This document shows positions 27,447-35,859 of a DNA stretch of 64,000 nucleotides, in pieces. Positions within the stretch are counted from its first letter, which is position 1. The number at the start of each line of letters is the position of its first letter. The DNA is from Butyrivibrio sp. YAB3001. GTDB lineage: Bacteria > Bacillota > Clostridia > Lachnospirales > Lachnospiraceae. The DNA is taken from contig NZ_FOKR01000003.1 in NCBI RefSeq assembly GCF_900112195.1, forward strand, positions 143,329 to 207,328, written 5' to 3'. A program made the position numbers and the translations under genes. Under the pieces are notes generated by a model. The model was not told where the DNA came from and searched no databases. It saw only the letters and a list, made by a program, of their open reading frames with translations.

Positions 27447-28499
27447 TTAACTTAAAATCGTTTTAAGTTCGGCAATAAGAGTATCCATTTCCTCATCTGT
27501 TCCAATGGTTATTCGCAGATATTCACTGATTCTTGGCGCATCCCATCTGCGAACGATAATTGATTTTTCTCTAAGTTTTTCAAATATTTCTTTACCTGAT
27601 TTTTCGGGATGCTTTGCAAAAATGAAATTTGTCCTGGAATCACCAAAAACAAATCCAAGTTCTTTTAACTGAAGCTTAACGCGCTCTCTGGTGGCTATTA
27701 TCATATTTCTTGTTTTCTCAAAATACTCTTTATCCTCTATAGCAAGCGCTCCCAGTAGTAAAGAAGGCTGATTCATAGTATATGAGTTAAAAGAAAATTT
27801 GACATCAGATAAGTACTTTATCAGTTTTTCGCTTCCAAATGCAAAGCCTATTCTCATTCCGGCCATGGAACGGGACTTTGAGAAGGTCTGCACAACCAAA
27901 AGATTCTCATACTTTTCAATAAGAGGCAGCACCGATTCTCCGCCAAAATCCACATAGGCTTCATCTACTATAACGACCACATCAGGATTTTTTTGTAATA
28001 TTTGCTCTATTGCATCATTAGGAAGCATAATTCCGGTAGGCGCGTTTGGATTAGCTATAACAATTCCTCCATTTGATCTGAAATAATCAGCTGGTTCAAT
28101 TTCAAAATCATCATTAAGAGGAATCTGCTCATATGGTATCCTATAGAGTTTCGCCCAGACATCATAGAACGAATATGTAATATCAGGGAAAAGAATAGGT
28201 TTATCAGAATTAAAAAACGTAAGAAACGCCATGGAAAGCACATCATCCGAACCAACGCCTACAAATATCTTTTTACTGTCAATATTGTAGAAATCAGCTA
28301 TCTTCTCAACGAGCAGAGAACATTCCGGATCAGGATATTTTCTAAACTCAGAATAATCCATATCCTTTAGAGCTTTTGCCACCGCAGGTGCAGGAGGATA
28401 TGGATTCTCATTGGTATTAAGCTTAATTATATTCTTTATCTTGGGCTGTTCTCCCGGTGTATAGGGTATCACTTTTCTGACAAATTCTTCATAACTCAT
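27447..28499 (-). CDS. hisC: histidinol-phosphate aminotransferase
   Basis: 350 residues, usual length. PLP-dependent fold type I: substrate region KLNTNENPYPPAPAV, NPNAPTG, the acidic ring partner VVIVDEAYVDFGG, the PLP lysine in VQTFSKSRSMAGMRIGFAFG and the C-terminal Arg in SEYLRITIG. Transfers an amino group from glutamate to imidazole-acetol phosphate. No other his genes are nearby. A short hairpin AGTGCTA-N8-TAGCACT lies upstream at 28519-28540. Confidence 0.92.
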   Translation of the reverse strand: MSYEEFVRKVIPYTPGEQPKIKNIIKLNTNENPYPPAPAVAKALKDMDYSEFRKYPDPECSLLVEKIADFYNIDSKKIFVGVGSDDVLSMAFLTFFNSDKPILFPDITYSFYDVWAKLYRIPYEQIPLNDDFEIEPADYFRSNGGIVIANPNAPTGIMLPNDAIEQILQKNPDVVVIVDEAYVDFGGESVLPLIEKYENLLVVQTFSKSRSMAGMRIGFAFGSEKLIKYLSDVKFSFNSYTMNQPSLLLGALAIEDKEYFEKTRNMIIATRERVKLQLKELGFVFGDSRTNFIFAKHPEKSGKEIFEKLREKSIIVRRWDAPRISEYLRITIGTDEEMDTLIAELKTILS

Positions 28500-28657
28500 A
28501 ATTCACTCCTCATTTCAAAGTGCTATCTTTTATTAGCACTCTGTTACGTTAAAATTTGACTTCGCTAAATTAGTAAAATCATTCTACCTCATATTATGTC
28601 TTTTTGTCTATCATATTTATTTAGTAGAAAACACTTCATTTCTATAGAGCAAAATTA

Positions 28658-28685
28658 GCCGCCCATCACTTGCGCGATGAGCGGC
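28658..28685 (-). terminator. terminator of coiled-coil surface gene
   Basis: GCCGCTCATCGC-GCAA-GTGATGGGCGGC stem-loop about 85 bases past the last stop of the surface gene, followed by a weak T stretch. Nothing else is seen in 28541-28771. Confidence 0.65.
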
Positions 28686-28771
28686 CAATAAATATTTCTC
28701 ATATACATGTTACTGAGTCACTATCTGATAAAACACACAGAAGTGTACATTTTTTGTTTGAAACAGCAACA

Positions 28772-29448
28772 TCAATTCTCAAAGTATGCCAGCGCCGGCA
28801 TCTTGATAAATACAAGGGTTCCATACTGTGTAATACTTACTACCACATGATTTACACGTACTTCAGGATTCTGTATCTGAACCCATTTTGTTCCCTGTAG
28901 CTGGAATACTGCGATGTTATCATTTTCCTGAACACCGGAGAGGAAGAAATTAACTCTTGCCGTCTGAAATACTGCTGTAGAACTAATTGTAACGCAGCTA
29001 ATTAGTGACCCTCCAACCTGTGTTGCAAGCCTATTAGCAGAAGATAACGTAGATGCGCTTGGATTTCCAAGCATTATAGTCGCATTACTCTTCGCGCCGT
29101 TTATTTCCACATGTCCACCCTGGGAAATAGTATTTCCGCCATAGGAAACCGCATTATTCCTTATGTACTCAGGACTTCTTGTATCTCCTGCAGGAATGTA
29201 TGTACCGGCACTATAACTACCTGATGCTCCACCGCCAGATGATCCGCCTCCTTCTGTTGCCTTAATAGCTTTCTTCAGATTCTCAATCTGCTCAACGGCG
29301 TTTTCCATGCCATCATTCATTTCCTGAATCTTTTCATCTTTCTTGCCGATTTCTTTTGACTGGTCATCTATCTTCTTATCTTTTTCGTCGATGGTATCTT
29401 TCTGATCCTGGATAGTCTTGTCCTTGTCAGCAATAGTATCATCCTTTT
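28772..29448 (-). CDS. C-terminal part of frameshifted coiled-coil surface protein
   Basis: This frame continues the coiled coil of the gene at 29368 (KDDTIADKDKTIQDQKDTID) directly from the point where that frame is lost, then a Gly/Ser linker (EGGGSSGGGASGSYSAG) and a ~120-residue beta-rich domain ending LVFIKMPALAYFEN. A single missing A in a run of four at 29445-29448 separates the two frames. The first ATG in this frame is at 29320 and lacks a ribosome site, so it is probably not an independent gene. The C-terminal domain family was not recognised. Confidence 0.6.
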
Positions 29449-30483
29449 GCTGATAGTATCGTCCTTATCCTTTATTGTCTGTTCCTGCTCGTTTATCTTA
29501 TTATCTTTTTCATTGATGGTATCATCTTTTTCCTTAATCTTATCGTCTTTATCCTTTATTGTCTGTTCCTGTTCATTGATCTTATTATCTTTTTCATTGA
29601 TGGTATCATCTTTTTCTTTAATCTTATCGTCTTTATCCTTTATTGTCTGTTCCTGTTCATTAATCTTATTATCTTTTTCATTGATGGTATCATCTTTTTC
29701 CTTGATCTTATCGTCTTTATCCTTTATTGTCTGTTCCTGCTCGTTTATCTTATTATCTCTATCTGCAATATCTTTATCCTTGCCTTCAATAGTCTTGTCT
29801 TTATCCTCGATAGTCTTATCTTTCTCGGCAATTGTATCATCCTTATCTTTTATTGTCTTTTCCTGCTCGTCTATCTTACTATTCTTCTCATCTATAGTCT
29901 TATTCTTATTATCAATGTCATCAGACAGATTAGAAATTGTCTTCTTATCAGTCTTTGCCTCTTCTTCGAGCTTATCTATAGTCTTACTCTGCTCTCCAAT
30001 AGTCTTTATATGATCATTAAGCTCAGTCTTAAGACTCTTTATCTCCTCATTTTTCTCAGCAATGGTATCAATCATGATATCAAGACGCTCTCCAAGCTTC
30101 TCAATAGCGCCTTCATTCTTTGTTATTTCCTTTTGCAGATTCTCGATTTCCTTCTTTTTTTCCTCCATCTGTTCGCCATGATTCTCATCCATCTGCCTTA
30201 TTTCATCCTCAAGGTCATTTATCTGATTTTTAAGGCCTCTGTTATCAAACTCCAGGTCTTTGATTTCCTGCTGAAGTTTACCAGATTCTTCTACAAGCTT
30301 TTCCTGTTCTTTTTCCGCTTTTTCAAGAGCCTCTTTAGTCTCTTCATATTTCTCAATCCAGGCTTTGCCAATATCCTCCGCCGTTGGACTAGTAGATCCG
30401 CCTGTATTTGTAGCGAATGCACAAATACCTGATGTTACGAACATAACACCTGCTACCATGAGAGCCAGAATCTTCTTCATCAT
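29368..30483 (-). CDS. secreted coiled-coil protein, N-terminal part
   Basis: Signal peptide MMKKILALMVAGVMFVTSG cut near CAFA, then about 320 residues of continuous heptad coiled coil (EKAEKEQEKLVEESGKLQQE). These end in near-perfect 28-residue repeats of INEQEQTIKDKDDKIKEKDD type. The frame then turns into non-heptad sequence (SKRMILLLTRTRLSR) and stops at 29368. Restoring one base gives a protein of about 570 residues with the C-terminal domain described in the entry at 28772. Downstream of the sortase-like gene in the polysaccharide operon; perhaps a wall-spanning stalk protein. Confidence 0.75.
   Translation of the reverse strand: MMKKILALMVAGVMFVTSGICAFATNTGGSTSPTAEDIGKAWIEKYEETKEALEKAEKEQEKLVEESGKLQQEIKDLEFDNRGLKNQINDLEDEIRQMDENHGEQMEEKKKEIENLQKEITKNEGAIEKLGERLDIMIDTIAEKNEEIKSLKTELNDHIKTIGEQSKTIDKLEEEAKTDKKTISNLSDDIDNKNKTIDEKNSKIDEQEKTIKDKDDTIAEKDKTIEDKDKTIEGKDKDIADRDNKINEQEQTIKDKDDKIKEKDDTINEKDNKINEQEQTIKDKDDKIKEKDDTINEKDNKINEQEQTIKDKDDKIKEKDDTINEKDNKINEQEQTIKDKDDTISKRMILLLTRTRLSRIRKIPSTKKIRR
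29461..29760 (-). repeat. 84-bp tandem repeats (28-residue coiled-coil unit)
   Basis: Units begin at 29461, 29545, 29629 and 29713 (the last partial). Each is 84 bases and four heptads. Near identity at DNA level indicates recent expansion or gene conversion. The frameshift lies just beyond the last unit. Confidence 0.9.
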
Positions 30484-30507
30484 CGTTTGCCTCCATTTTT
30501 AAGACAT

Positions 30508-31245
30508 TCAATCGTAACCACCGTAATCCACAAAACGGTCTATTTTTCCTGCCGGGTCGCCAATCAGACAGCTAACAACTATCACCTGTTTTCCGCTTGC
30601 CTTATCAACTGTTGAAAGGGTGAGTAAAAAGTTTTCAGGTCCTATCTGTTCTTCCCAGCCTTCAACTACATTTTTATTCATGCTCTTTTCTGATATCTCA
30701 TCAAGAAAAGCCTGACATCCCGATGCATACGTAAAATCGTATTGCTCAAGAAGTCTTTTGTCGTCCCTGACAAACGCCGCAAAAACAGCATAGGTCAGTG
30801 AATTTCCATCCATATAAACATAGATGTTCTTGTGCTGATCAAAAAAATCTCTGTCCAAAAACTTCTGAAGTGGCGCAAACATTGTCCCATCCGAAGGACT
30901 TGAACCGTGCATGACCTCATTAAAGTCACACATATCGGTCATATTTGCAGCTTCTGTATAGATAGCTCCATTCTCACTGACTCTGCCAAGATAATCATGA
31001 TCCTTGTAAAAAGAATCATCTCCCGAAGAACTTTGAAGCACCGGATAGTCTATATCCGTTCCAGGCACCCAAACCCATCCAAAAACATCGCTGTTTTCTG
31101 CCTTGAGTGACTGATATTCACTGCTGTATGCTGAAACCTTTCCCTGCTCAGCAACTGACGCAGTATCCTTTTTTTCAGTTTTTGAACACCCTGTCAAAAG
31201 AACCACCGTCATCGTTATTACAAATATTCTTTTAACAGTTTTCAT
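30508..31245 (-). CDS. sortase-B-like lipoprotein lacking catalytic residues
   Basis: Start at ATG 31245 gives 245 residues with a lipobox FVITMTVVLLTGC (Cys20). The sortase class B fold is recognisable: NSDVFGWVWVPGTDIDYPVL, DGTMFAPLQKFLDRDFFDQH, FLLTLST. The catalytic His of VIYGHN-type motifs falls on Ser in EVMHGSSPSDGTMF. The Cys of TLSTC is Val (TLSTVDKAS), and the Arg before the last strand is not found (GKQVIVV). It should not carry out transpeptidation, and lipid anchoring is unusual for a sortase. It sits between the LCP gene and the coiled-coil surface gene; a binding or scaffolding role is inferred. Confidence 0.75.
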   Translation of the reverse strand: MKTVKRIFVITMTVVLLTGCSKTEKKDTASVAEQGKVSAYSSEYQSLKAENSDVFGWVWVPGTDIDYPVLQSSSGDDSFYKDHDYLGRVSENGAIYTEAANMTDMCDFNEVMHGSSPSDGTMFAPLQKFLDRDFFDQHKNIYVYMDGNSLTYAVFAAFVRDDKRLLEQYDFTYASGCQAFLDEISEKSMNKNVVEGWEEQIGPENFLLTLSTVDKASGKQVIVVSCLIGDPAGKIDRFVDYGGYD

Positions 31246-31282
31246 ATCTATGCTTCTATATCGACATATTTCTCTCATTTGT

Positions 31283-32341
31283 TTAGCCCACATCCTCAAC
31301 TTTTTCATAAAAAACATCGATTATCGTTCTCTTAAGATCATCCTCATCAATGTAAAACTCTTCAAATTCCTCACCTTTAACGTTTTCACCGTCTATCATC
31401 ATAAAATCTGTCGGATCAAAAGAATATCTGACCATATCCGGTGCAAGAAACGAAATTTCGTCAGCTGAAATATCCGTTACCATCTTGCTGTTAATTGCAG
31501 AAAACATTTCTATCGCTGCATTGGTGTTTTCCTCGCTTGCCTTTCTGGCTGCTTTGATGAAAGCATTCAGATACTGTCTCTGTCTTTCAAGTCTCCTGTC
31601 GCTGGAACCGTACACTGACGTATCCCTTGTCTGAACATAGGTAAATGCTGTCTTTCCATCAAGATGTACCTGTTCACCTTCCTTAAGCAGGCTGTTAAAC
31701 TGTGTCATATCTTCAAGAACTGTAACATCAACGCCGCCCACTATATCGTTGAGGATTGGTATCGCGCTCATATTAACTGCCGCATAGCCATGGATCGGCA
31801 ATTGATAAAAGAGATTTGATACAGCTTTTACCTGATATTCACAGGATTCCTCAAGTCCATTTCCAAACCCGTGCTGAACTGCTACCTGCGCTATAACTGT
31901 TGTAAGATATCTTCCATATTCATCATAGACATCAACATCAGTCATTGTATTTCTGTTTATACCGATGATCTTAATGGACTCGTTTCTTGGATTTATCACA
32001 AGAAGGAAAAGAGCATCTGCCTGTCCGCCATCCATTCCTTCCTTGACCTCTTTTACCACTTCATCATCCTTATCAATACCCATGATAAGAAATGTCTTGA
32101 TATCCTCATTGTAATCATAGACACTCCCACCAAATCTCACCCAGTCACTCTCCCATTTCTGAGCATCTGCGGTCGATGCCTCCGCGCTTGACTGTTCAAG
32201 AATCGGTGCAGTGGTAACTGATTTAGATTCAAGATTTGTTTTTCCAAGAATTCTCATAGCCTCAAATCCAACAAGTGCCCCTGCCACAAATGTCATGAGC
32301 ACCGCCCATACTATGAGTAATACCTTGCCTGCTTTACCCAT
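31283..32341 (-). CDS. LytR-CpsA-Psr family protein
   Basis: Start at ATG 32341 with GGAG 9 bases upstream; 352 residues. One N-terminal helix (KVLLIVWAVLMTFVAGALVG) then the LCP domain: TFLIMGIDKDDEV, DALFLLVINPRNESIKIIGI-NRNT, and GKTAFTYVQTRD with Arg/Asp residues that bind the polyprenyl pyrophosphate. Transfers wall polymers or capsule to peptidoglycan at the outer face of the membrane. Located in the cps operon after the BY-kinase genes. Confidence 0.9.
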   Translation of the reverse strand: MGKAGKVLLIVWAVLMTFVAGALVGFEAMRILGKTNLESKSVTTAPILEQSSAEASTADAQKWESDWVRFGGSVYDYNEDIKTFLIMGIDKDDEVVKEVKEGMDGGQADALFLLVINPRNESIKIIGINRNTMTDVDVYDEYGRYLTTVIAQVAVQHGFGNGLEESCEYQVKAVSNLFYQLPIHGYAAVNMSAIPILNDIVGGVDVTVLEDMTQFNSLLKEGEQVHLDGKTAFTYVQTRDTSVYGSSDRRLERQRQYLNAFIKAARKASEENTNAAIEMFSAINSKMVTDISADEISFLAPDMVRYSFDPTDFMMIDGENVKGEEFEEFYIDEDDLKRTIIDVFYEKVEDVG

Positions 32342-32381
32342 CAGCAATTCTCCATAATAATATGATATAGCTATCAAAAGC

Positions 32382-32416
32382 CATAATGTTTGTCATGCAA
32401 GCATGAACACATTATG
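32382..32416. repeat. palindrome between Ig-like gene and LCP gene
   Basis: CATAATGT..TGTCATG-CAAG-CATGA.CA.ACATTATG forms an imperfect hairpin in the intergenic space. It may be an internal terminator or RNA-processing site in the cps operon; the T run is short. Confidence 0.45.
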
Positions 32417-32456
32417 ACCTTTTGCCCCTGTCATCATAATCTCAATTGCTTTTCTT

Positions 32457-32924
32457 TCAGTTTTCCTGTGAATTCTCACTACCTGTTTCATTTCCGGAAT
32501 TACTATAAAACTCTCCCCCACCAAGATTTGGATGAGGTGCTTCCTCCACTACAGCATCCAATGTATCAATGCTAATTCCTTCATCTTCAATCTGCTCTAT
32601 GTTAGCCGGAAAAACTCTTGACTGCTTAGCCACATTTCCACTGTAATCAGCAACAGCATAGTAAACAACTGCCGTCTGATCTATTTTATTAAGGACAACT
32701 TTTTCAACAACAATCCTGCTTGTAAGATCACCGTCTTTAAGATCATATGCATTGATTCCATTTATCAGGTCCTGATCTCTCGTCTGACTGTCATAGGTAA
32801 GATTAAGCGCAGAAAATCTAAATTCCGGCTCCTGCCTGTCACTTCTGCTGTAGGCAATTACTATGAGCGCTATAAGAATTCCGCTAAGTATTGTAAAAAA
32901 AATCCCCAGAATATTTCCCTTCAC
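32457..32924 (-). CDS. membrane-anchored protein with Ig-like (DUF5011/HYR-type) domain
   Basis: 155 residues. N-terminal membrane anchor ILGIFFTILSGILIALIVIA, then an Ig-like domain: INAYDLKDGDLTSRIVV and VVYYAVADYSGNVAKQSR follow the D-x-x-DGD-L-T ... Y-x-V-x-D-x-x-GN pattern. The C-terminal tail is acidic and Gly/Asn-rich. It lies between the tyrosine kinase and LCP genes, so probably an accessory of polysaccharide export or attachment at the cell surface. Confidence 0.8.
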   Translation of the reverse strand: MKGNILGIFFTILSGILIALIVIAYSRSDRQEPEFRFSALNLTYDSQTRDQDLINGINAYDLKDGDLTSRIVVEKVVLNKIDQTAVVYYAVADYSGNVAKQSRVFPANIEQIEDEGISIDTLDAVVEEAPHPNLGGGEFYSNSGNETGSENSQEN

Positions 32925-32940
32925 TTTTATGCTCCTGTTT

Positions 32941-33765
32941 TTAGTCTTTCCTCATGACTCCGGCAAGATAATTAAGTTCATCCATATCATCTTCATCCTG
33001 CTGTGCTTCTACTATGTTCCTGGGCTTTGGAATATCTATATTATCCTCACCGTATTTGCCATAGTATTTCCCGTAATACTTGCCATAGTACTTGCCATAA
33101 TAGTTTCCATAATGGCCATAATAACCTTTTCCACTGATATCAACTTTGTTAAGGACTACTCCCAGCATTTTGGCTCCGGCTTTATCAAGCTGGTCCTTTA
33201 CCCTTTGGGCAAATCTGTAACTAATGGTATTACTCTCTATAACCATCACAGTTCCGTCGCACTGTTTTGCCACAACTGCCGCATCAATTACGCTTCCAAG
33301 AGGTGGTGTATCAACGATGATATAGTCAAAAACCTGTTTCATATTTTCCAGTACTTTTCCAAAAATCCTGCCCCCAAGAAGCTCACTTGGGTTAGGCGGA
33401 ACAGGGCCGCTAAATACAACGTAAAGATTTGGCGTATCCGTCTCACATATAACGCTTGATAGCCTTTCTCTTCCAACAAGACAATGCGTAAGTCCAAGTC
33501 GAACAGAACCGGTTCTATATCTGCCTACAAGAACTGATTTACGCATGTCAGCATCCACAAGAACAGTCTTTTTGCCGGCTTCTGCAAATGCCCTTGCAAG
33601 AGCCATTGCAACTGAAGTTTTTCCTTCTCCGGGAGTACAGCTTGTAACGGAAACAACTTTCACATTCTGTCCGCTGAATTCAATATTACTTCGCAAGGTC
33701 TTGTATGCTTCTTTTATCTGATAATTATTTTCCGACTGGCTAAAATGAAGCTTTGCGCTCTGCAT
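32941..33765 (-). CDS. cpsD: CpsD/CapB-type tyrosine kinase (BY-kinase)
   Basis: 274 residues. Walker A SCTPGEGKTSVAMALARAFA, Walker A' VLVDADMRKSV and Walker B YIIVDTPPLG. The regulatory tail has a dense cluster of tyrosines (YYGKYYGKYYGKYYGK) for autophosphorylation, more regular than usual. It needs the membrane partner encoded 12 bases upstream and is reversed by the phosphatase at 34534. It controls polymer length and export. Confidence 0.93.
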   Translation of the reverse strand: MQSAKLHFSQSENNYQIKEAYKTLRSNIEFSGQNVKVVSVTSCTPGEGKTSVAMALARAFAEAGKKTVLVDADMRKSVLVGRYRTGSVRLGLTHCLVGRERLSSVICETDTPNLYVVFSGPVPPNPSELLGGRIFGKVLENMKQVFDYIIVDTPPLGSVIDAAVVAKQCDGTVMVIESNTISYRFAQRVKDQLDKAGAKMLGVVLNKVDISGKGYYGHYGNYYGKYYGKYYGKYYGKYGEDNIDIPKPRNIVEAQQDEDDMDELNYLAGVMRKD

Positions 33766-33776
33766 AAATCCCCCTA

Positions 33777-34493
33777 CTATTTCGCTTTCTTCTTTTTCTT
33801 ATCTGAGTCCTCAGTCATAAGCGGTATAAGTGCCAAGGTGCTAAGGCCCAGATATCTTTCCACATCGTCATTGCTCTTTATCGAGTCATCAAGAAGATAT
33901 CCAAGCACCGCAAAAAATGCCACTACCAATGCTCCAAGAAATCCTGCTATCACTGTCCATTTGGCAACGCTCGGGCTTGATTTGGTGGTCGGAACATTCG
34001 CGGTTTCCGCAACGTTAATGGCATCAATATCCATAACGTTTGTGATATGTTCACTTGCCACCTCTCTGATACAGTTAGCTATTTTCATTGCCATCAGAGG
34101 GTCCTCATCCTTAACAGTTATGGAAACAATTCTTGTATCAGACGGCGTATCAACTTTAAGAACCTTGTAAAGATCCTCATAATCAGTCTCAGTCAGATGA
34201 AGCCTTTGTATTACTTCCTCCAGAACTCTTCGGGACTTTATAAGTTCGGCGTAATCCTGCGTCAGCTGCGTTGAGATCTGCACATCAGAATATGTAACCG
34301 TCTGATTTTCCTCTTTATTCAGAATATAAATCTTGGTAGTAGACTCATATTCCGGATGAAGTACAAATTTGCTGATAAAAAGACCTGCAAGCGCAAAGAA
34401 AATACCTGCGCTGATAATAAGAAATGCTCTGCTAAGCAGCACCCCAAATAATTCACCAAGATTAATTTCAATGACATCGTCTCTTTTATTCAT
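33777..34493 (-). CDS. cpsC: polysaccharide chain-length regulator (CpsC/CapA/Wzz)
   Basis: 238 residues. Two membrane helices: AFLIISAGIFFALAGLFISK near the N-terminus and WTVIAGFLGALVVAFFAVLG near the C-terminus. Between them is the Wzz ectodomain with DTRIVSITVKDEDPLMAMKI and a proline-rich segment before helix 2 (VPTTKSSPSVAK). Activates the CpsD kinase through its C-terminal cytoplasmic tail. Start taken at ATG 34493; a TTG 12 bases upstream is also possible. Confidence 0.9.
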   Translation of the reverse strand: MNKRDDVIEINLGELFGVLLSRAFLIISAGIFFALAGLFISKFVLHPEYESTTKIYILNKEENQTVTYSDVQISTQLTQDYAELIKSRRVLEEVIQRLHLTETDYEDLYKVLKVDTPSDTRIVSITVKDEDPLMAMKIANCIREVASEHITNVMDIDAINVAETANVPTTKSSPSVAKWTVIAGFLGALVVAFFAVLGYLLDDSIKSNDDVERYLGLSTLALIPLMTEDSDKKKKKAK

Positions 34494-34533
34494 TGAATTT
34501 CCCAACTTTACTTTCTTTATCTACACCAGTACA

Positions 34534-35259
34534 CTACATTACCTCGTTATTTATTACATTCATCGGATTTGTAAAAAAAAGTCTGTCACTATACTCTTCA
34601 CCAAATCTTTTAGTGACATAATTTCTGCAGTCAAGCAGATTTGGCGCTCTTTTTTGAGTGTCATGGGCATCGGATGCAATAAAATGCACTAGTTCCTTCT
34701 TTAAAAGCTTTTTGGTAAAACGCGATATCCAAAAGCCATACTTTCCCATAATGCTCGATGCATTCACCTGTATATAACATCCCATCTTTATCAGATCTTC
34801 CACATAGGACATATGAGATACGATATCACTATATCTTTCCACATGCGCCAGAATCGGAATGAATCCGGCTGACTGAACCTGATAAATGCCATTATGAATT
34901 GCCTTAAATGGGTTAGTGGGATGAAACTCCACCAGAACATAATCAGAGCCCGCAAGAGTACATATTTTTCCTTCTTCCAGTTCTACTTGGGTCTCATCGC
35001 TATAATAAATCTCATTTCCCGAATATAATCTAATTTCAATTCCTGCTTTAGCGGCTTCTTTCTGGAGGATTTCTGTATACTTTTTATTGTGTTCAGGGCT
35101 GACATTATGATGCATAGGTTTATGATGTGGAGTCAGGATAATCTGTTCCACAGAGTTTTCCTTCGCAATCTGAAGCATTTTCAAACTGCTTTCCATATCC
35201 GGTGAGCCATCGTCAACTCCGGGCAAAATGTGACAGTGAATATCTATTGATGACTTCAT
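34534..35259 (-). CDS. cpsB: CpsB/CapC-type tyrosine phosphatase (PHP domain)
   Basis: 241 residues. Metal-binding PHP motifs DIHCHILPGVDDGS, IILTPHH, ILAHVERY and HFIASDAHD. Removes phosphate from the tyrosine tail of CpsD. First gene of the cps regulatory group cpsB-cpsC-cpsD; promoter expected in 35260-35366, where no clear consensus was found. Confidence 0.93.
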   Translation of the reverse strand: MKSSIDIHCHILPGVDDGSPDMESSLKMLQIAKENSVEQIILTPHHKPMHHNVSPEHNKKYTEILQKEAAKAGIEIRLYSGNEIYYSDETQVELEEGKICTLAGSDYVLVEFHPTNPFKAIHNGIYQVQSAGFIPILAHVERYSDIVSHMSYVEDLIKMGCYIQVNASSIMGKYGFWISRFTKKLLKKELVHFIASDAHDTQKRAPNLLDCRNYVTKRFGEEYSDRLFFTNPMNVINNEVM

Positions 35260-35366
35260 ATACCTTCCGCCAATATTCGTTATTGTGTTACTATGTATTT
35301 TTTGTAGCGCGTATAAATAACATTATTGCAAATAAATATGTATGTTTTAACAATTTTATTATACAC

Positions 35367-35399
35367 CAAAAAAGAGCACCTATTCAACAAGGTGCTCTT
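35367..35399 (-). terminator. intrinsic terminator after candidate RNA
   Basis: On the minus strand AAGAGCACC-N10-GGTGCTCTT followed by six T residues. Ends transcripts coming from clpB, DUF4250 and the structured element at 35424. Confidence 0.85.
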
Positions 35400-35423
35400 G
35401 AGGGGTTCTCATATGTAACTATT

Positions 35424-35655
35424 GAAATACAATTGTCAGCCGGCTTCTTATGAAACATTCAGAAATGCGCAGTTCTCGGACGAGCAAGATGATTTTCAAA
35501 ACGAATTATTGAAGATAGGTCGAATGCTTCGAACAGCGCTGAGATGAGACCTATCTTCAATCATGAGTTTTAGAAAATCACTGCGCAGACGAACACAAGC
35601 ATTTCTGAATGTTCATAGAAGACGGCCGACATCCGAATTGCAATTTTCAGTTTCA
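35424..35655 (-). ncRNA. candidate structured RNA: 230-nt imperfect inverted repeat
   Basis: The two halves pair over most of their length: ATTGAAGATAGGTC with GACCTATCTTCAAT next to the loop, then AAAAC/GTTTT, CATTCAGAAATGC with GCATTTCTGAATG, and CTTCT.ATGAA with TTCAT.AGAAG. Outer GCCG/CGGC and AATTG pairing closes the structure. The central part is interrupted by a poorly paired bubble. On the minus strand it follows the DUF4250 stop and precedes a strong terminator. The shape is that of 6S-like or other hairpin RNAs, but no sequence signature was recognised. A mobile inverted-repeat element is the alternative. Confidence 0.5.
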
Positions 35656-35835
35656 TACAAACTGATTTCTGTCCGGGTTGTATTCATATCCGATTTCTTT
35701 GAGTTTTGATACTATTGTATCAATTTCTTCTCTTGAAAGTTCCTGGTCATCTGCAAAATGTTCTAATGAAGGATAATTATCTCTTAATTTCATATTGATA
35801 AAACTTAGTAACATAACCGGATCCTGTGGAATCAT
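35653..35835 (-). CDS. DUF4250 small protein
   Basis: 60 residues. MIPQDPVMLLSFINMKLRDN and SLEHFADDQELSREEIDTIV match the DUF4250 family of clostridia, including length. It lies 24 bases after clpB with a good ribosome site (AAAGGAG), probably cotranscribed. Function unknown. Confidence 0.85.
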   Translation of the reverse strand: MIPQDPVMLLSFINMKLRDNYPSLEHFADDQELSREEIDTIVSKLKEIGYEYNPDRNQFV

Positions 35836-35859
35836 ATTATGTCTCCTTTCTGAAGAAGT

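Noticed and set aside
28519..28540. CIRCE element before hisC
   Set aside because: The half-sites AGTGCTA and TAGCACT are in the reverse order to CIRCE (TTAGCACTC-N9-GAGTGCTAA).
29461..29760. CRISPR array
   Set aside because: Direct repeats are contiguous, in frame and without unique spacers; they encode a coiled coil.
29447..30013. Plus-strand Ser/Leu repeat reading frame
   Set aside because: Antisense shadow of the coiled-coil repeats.
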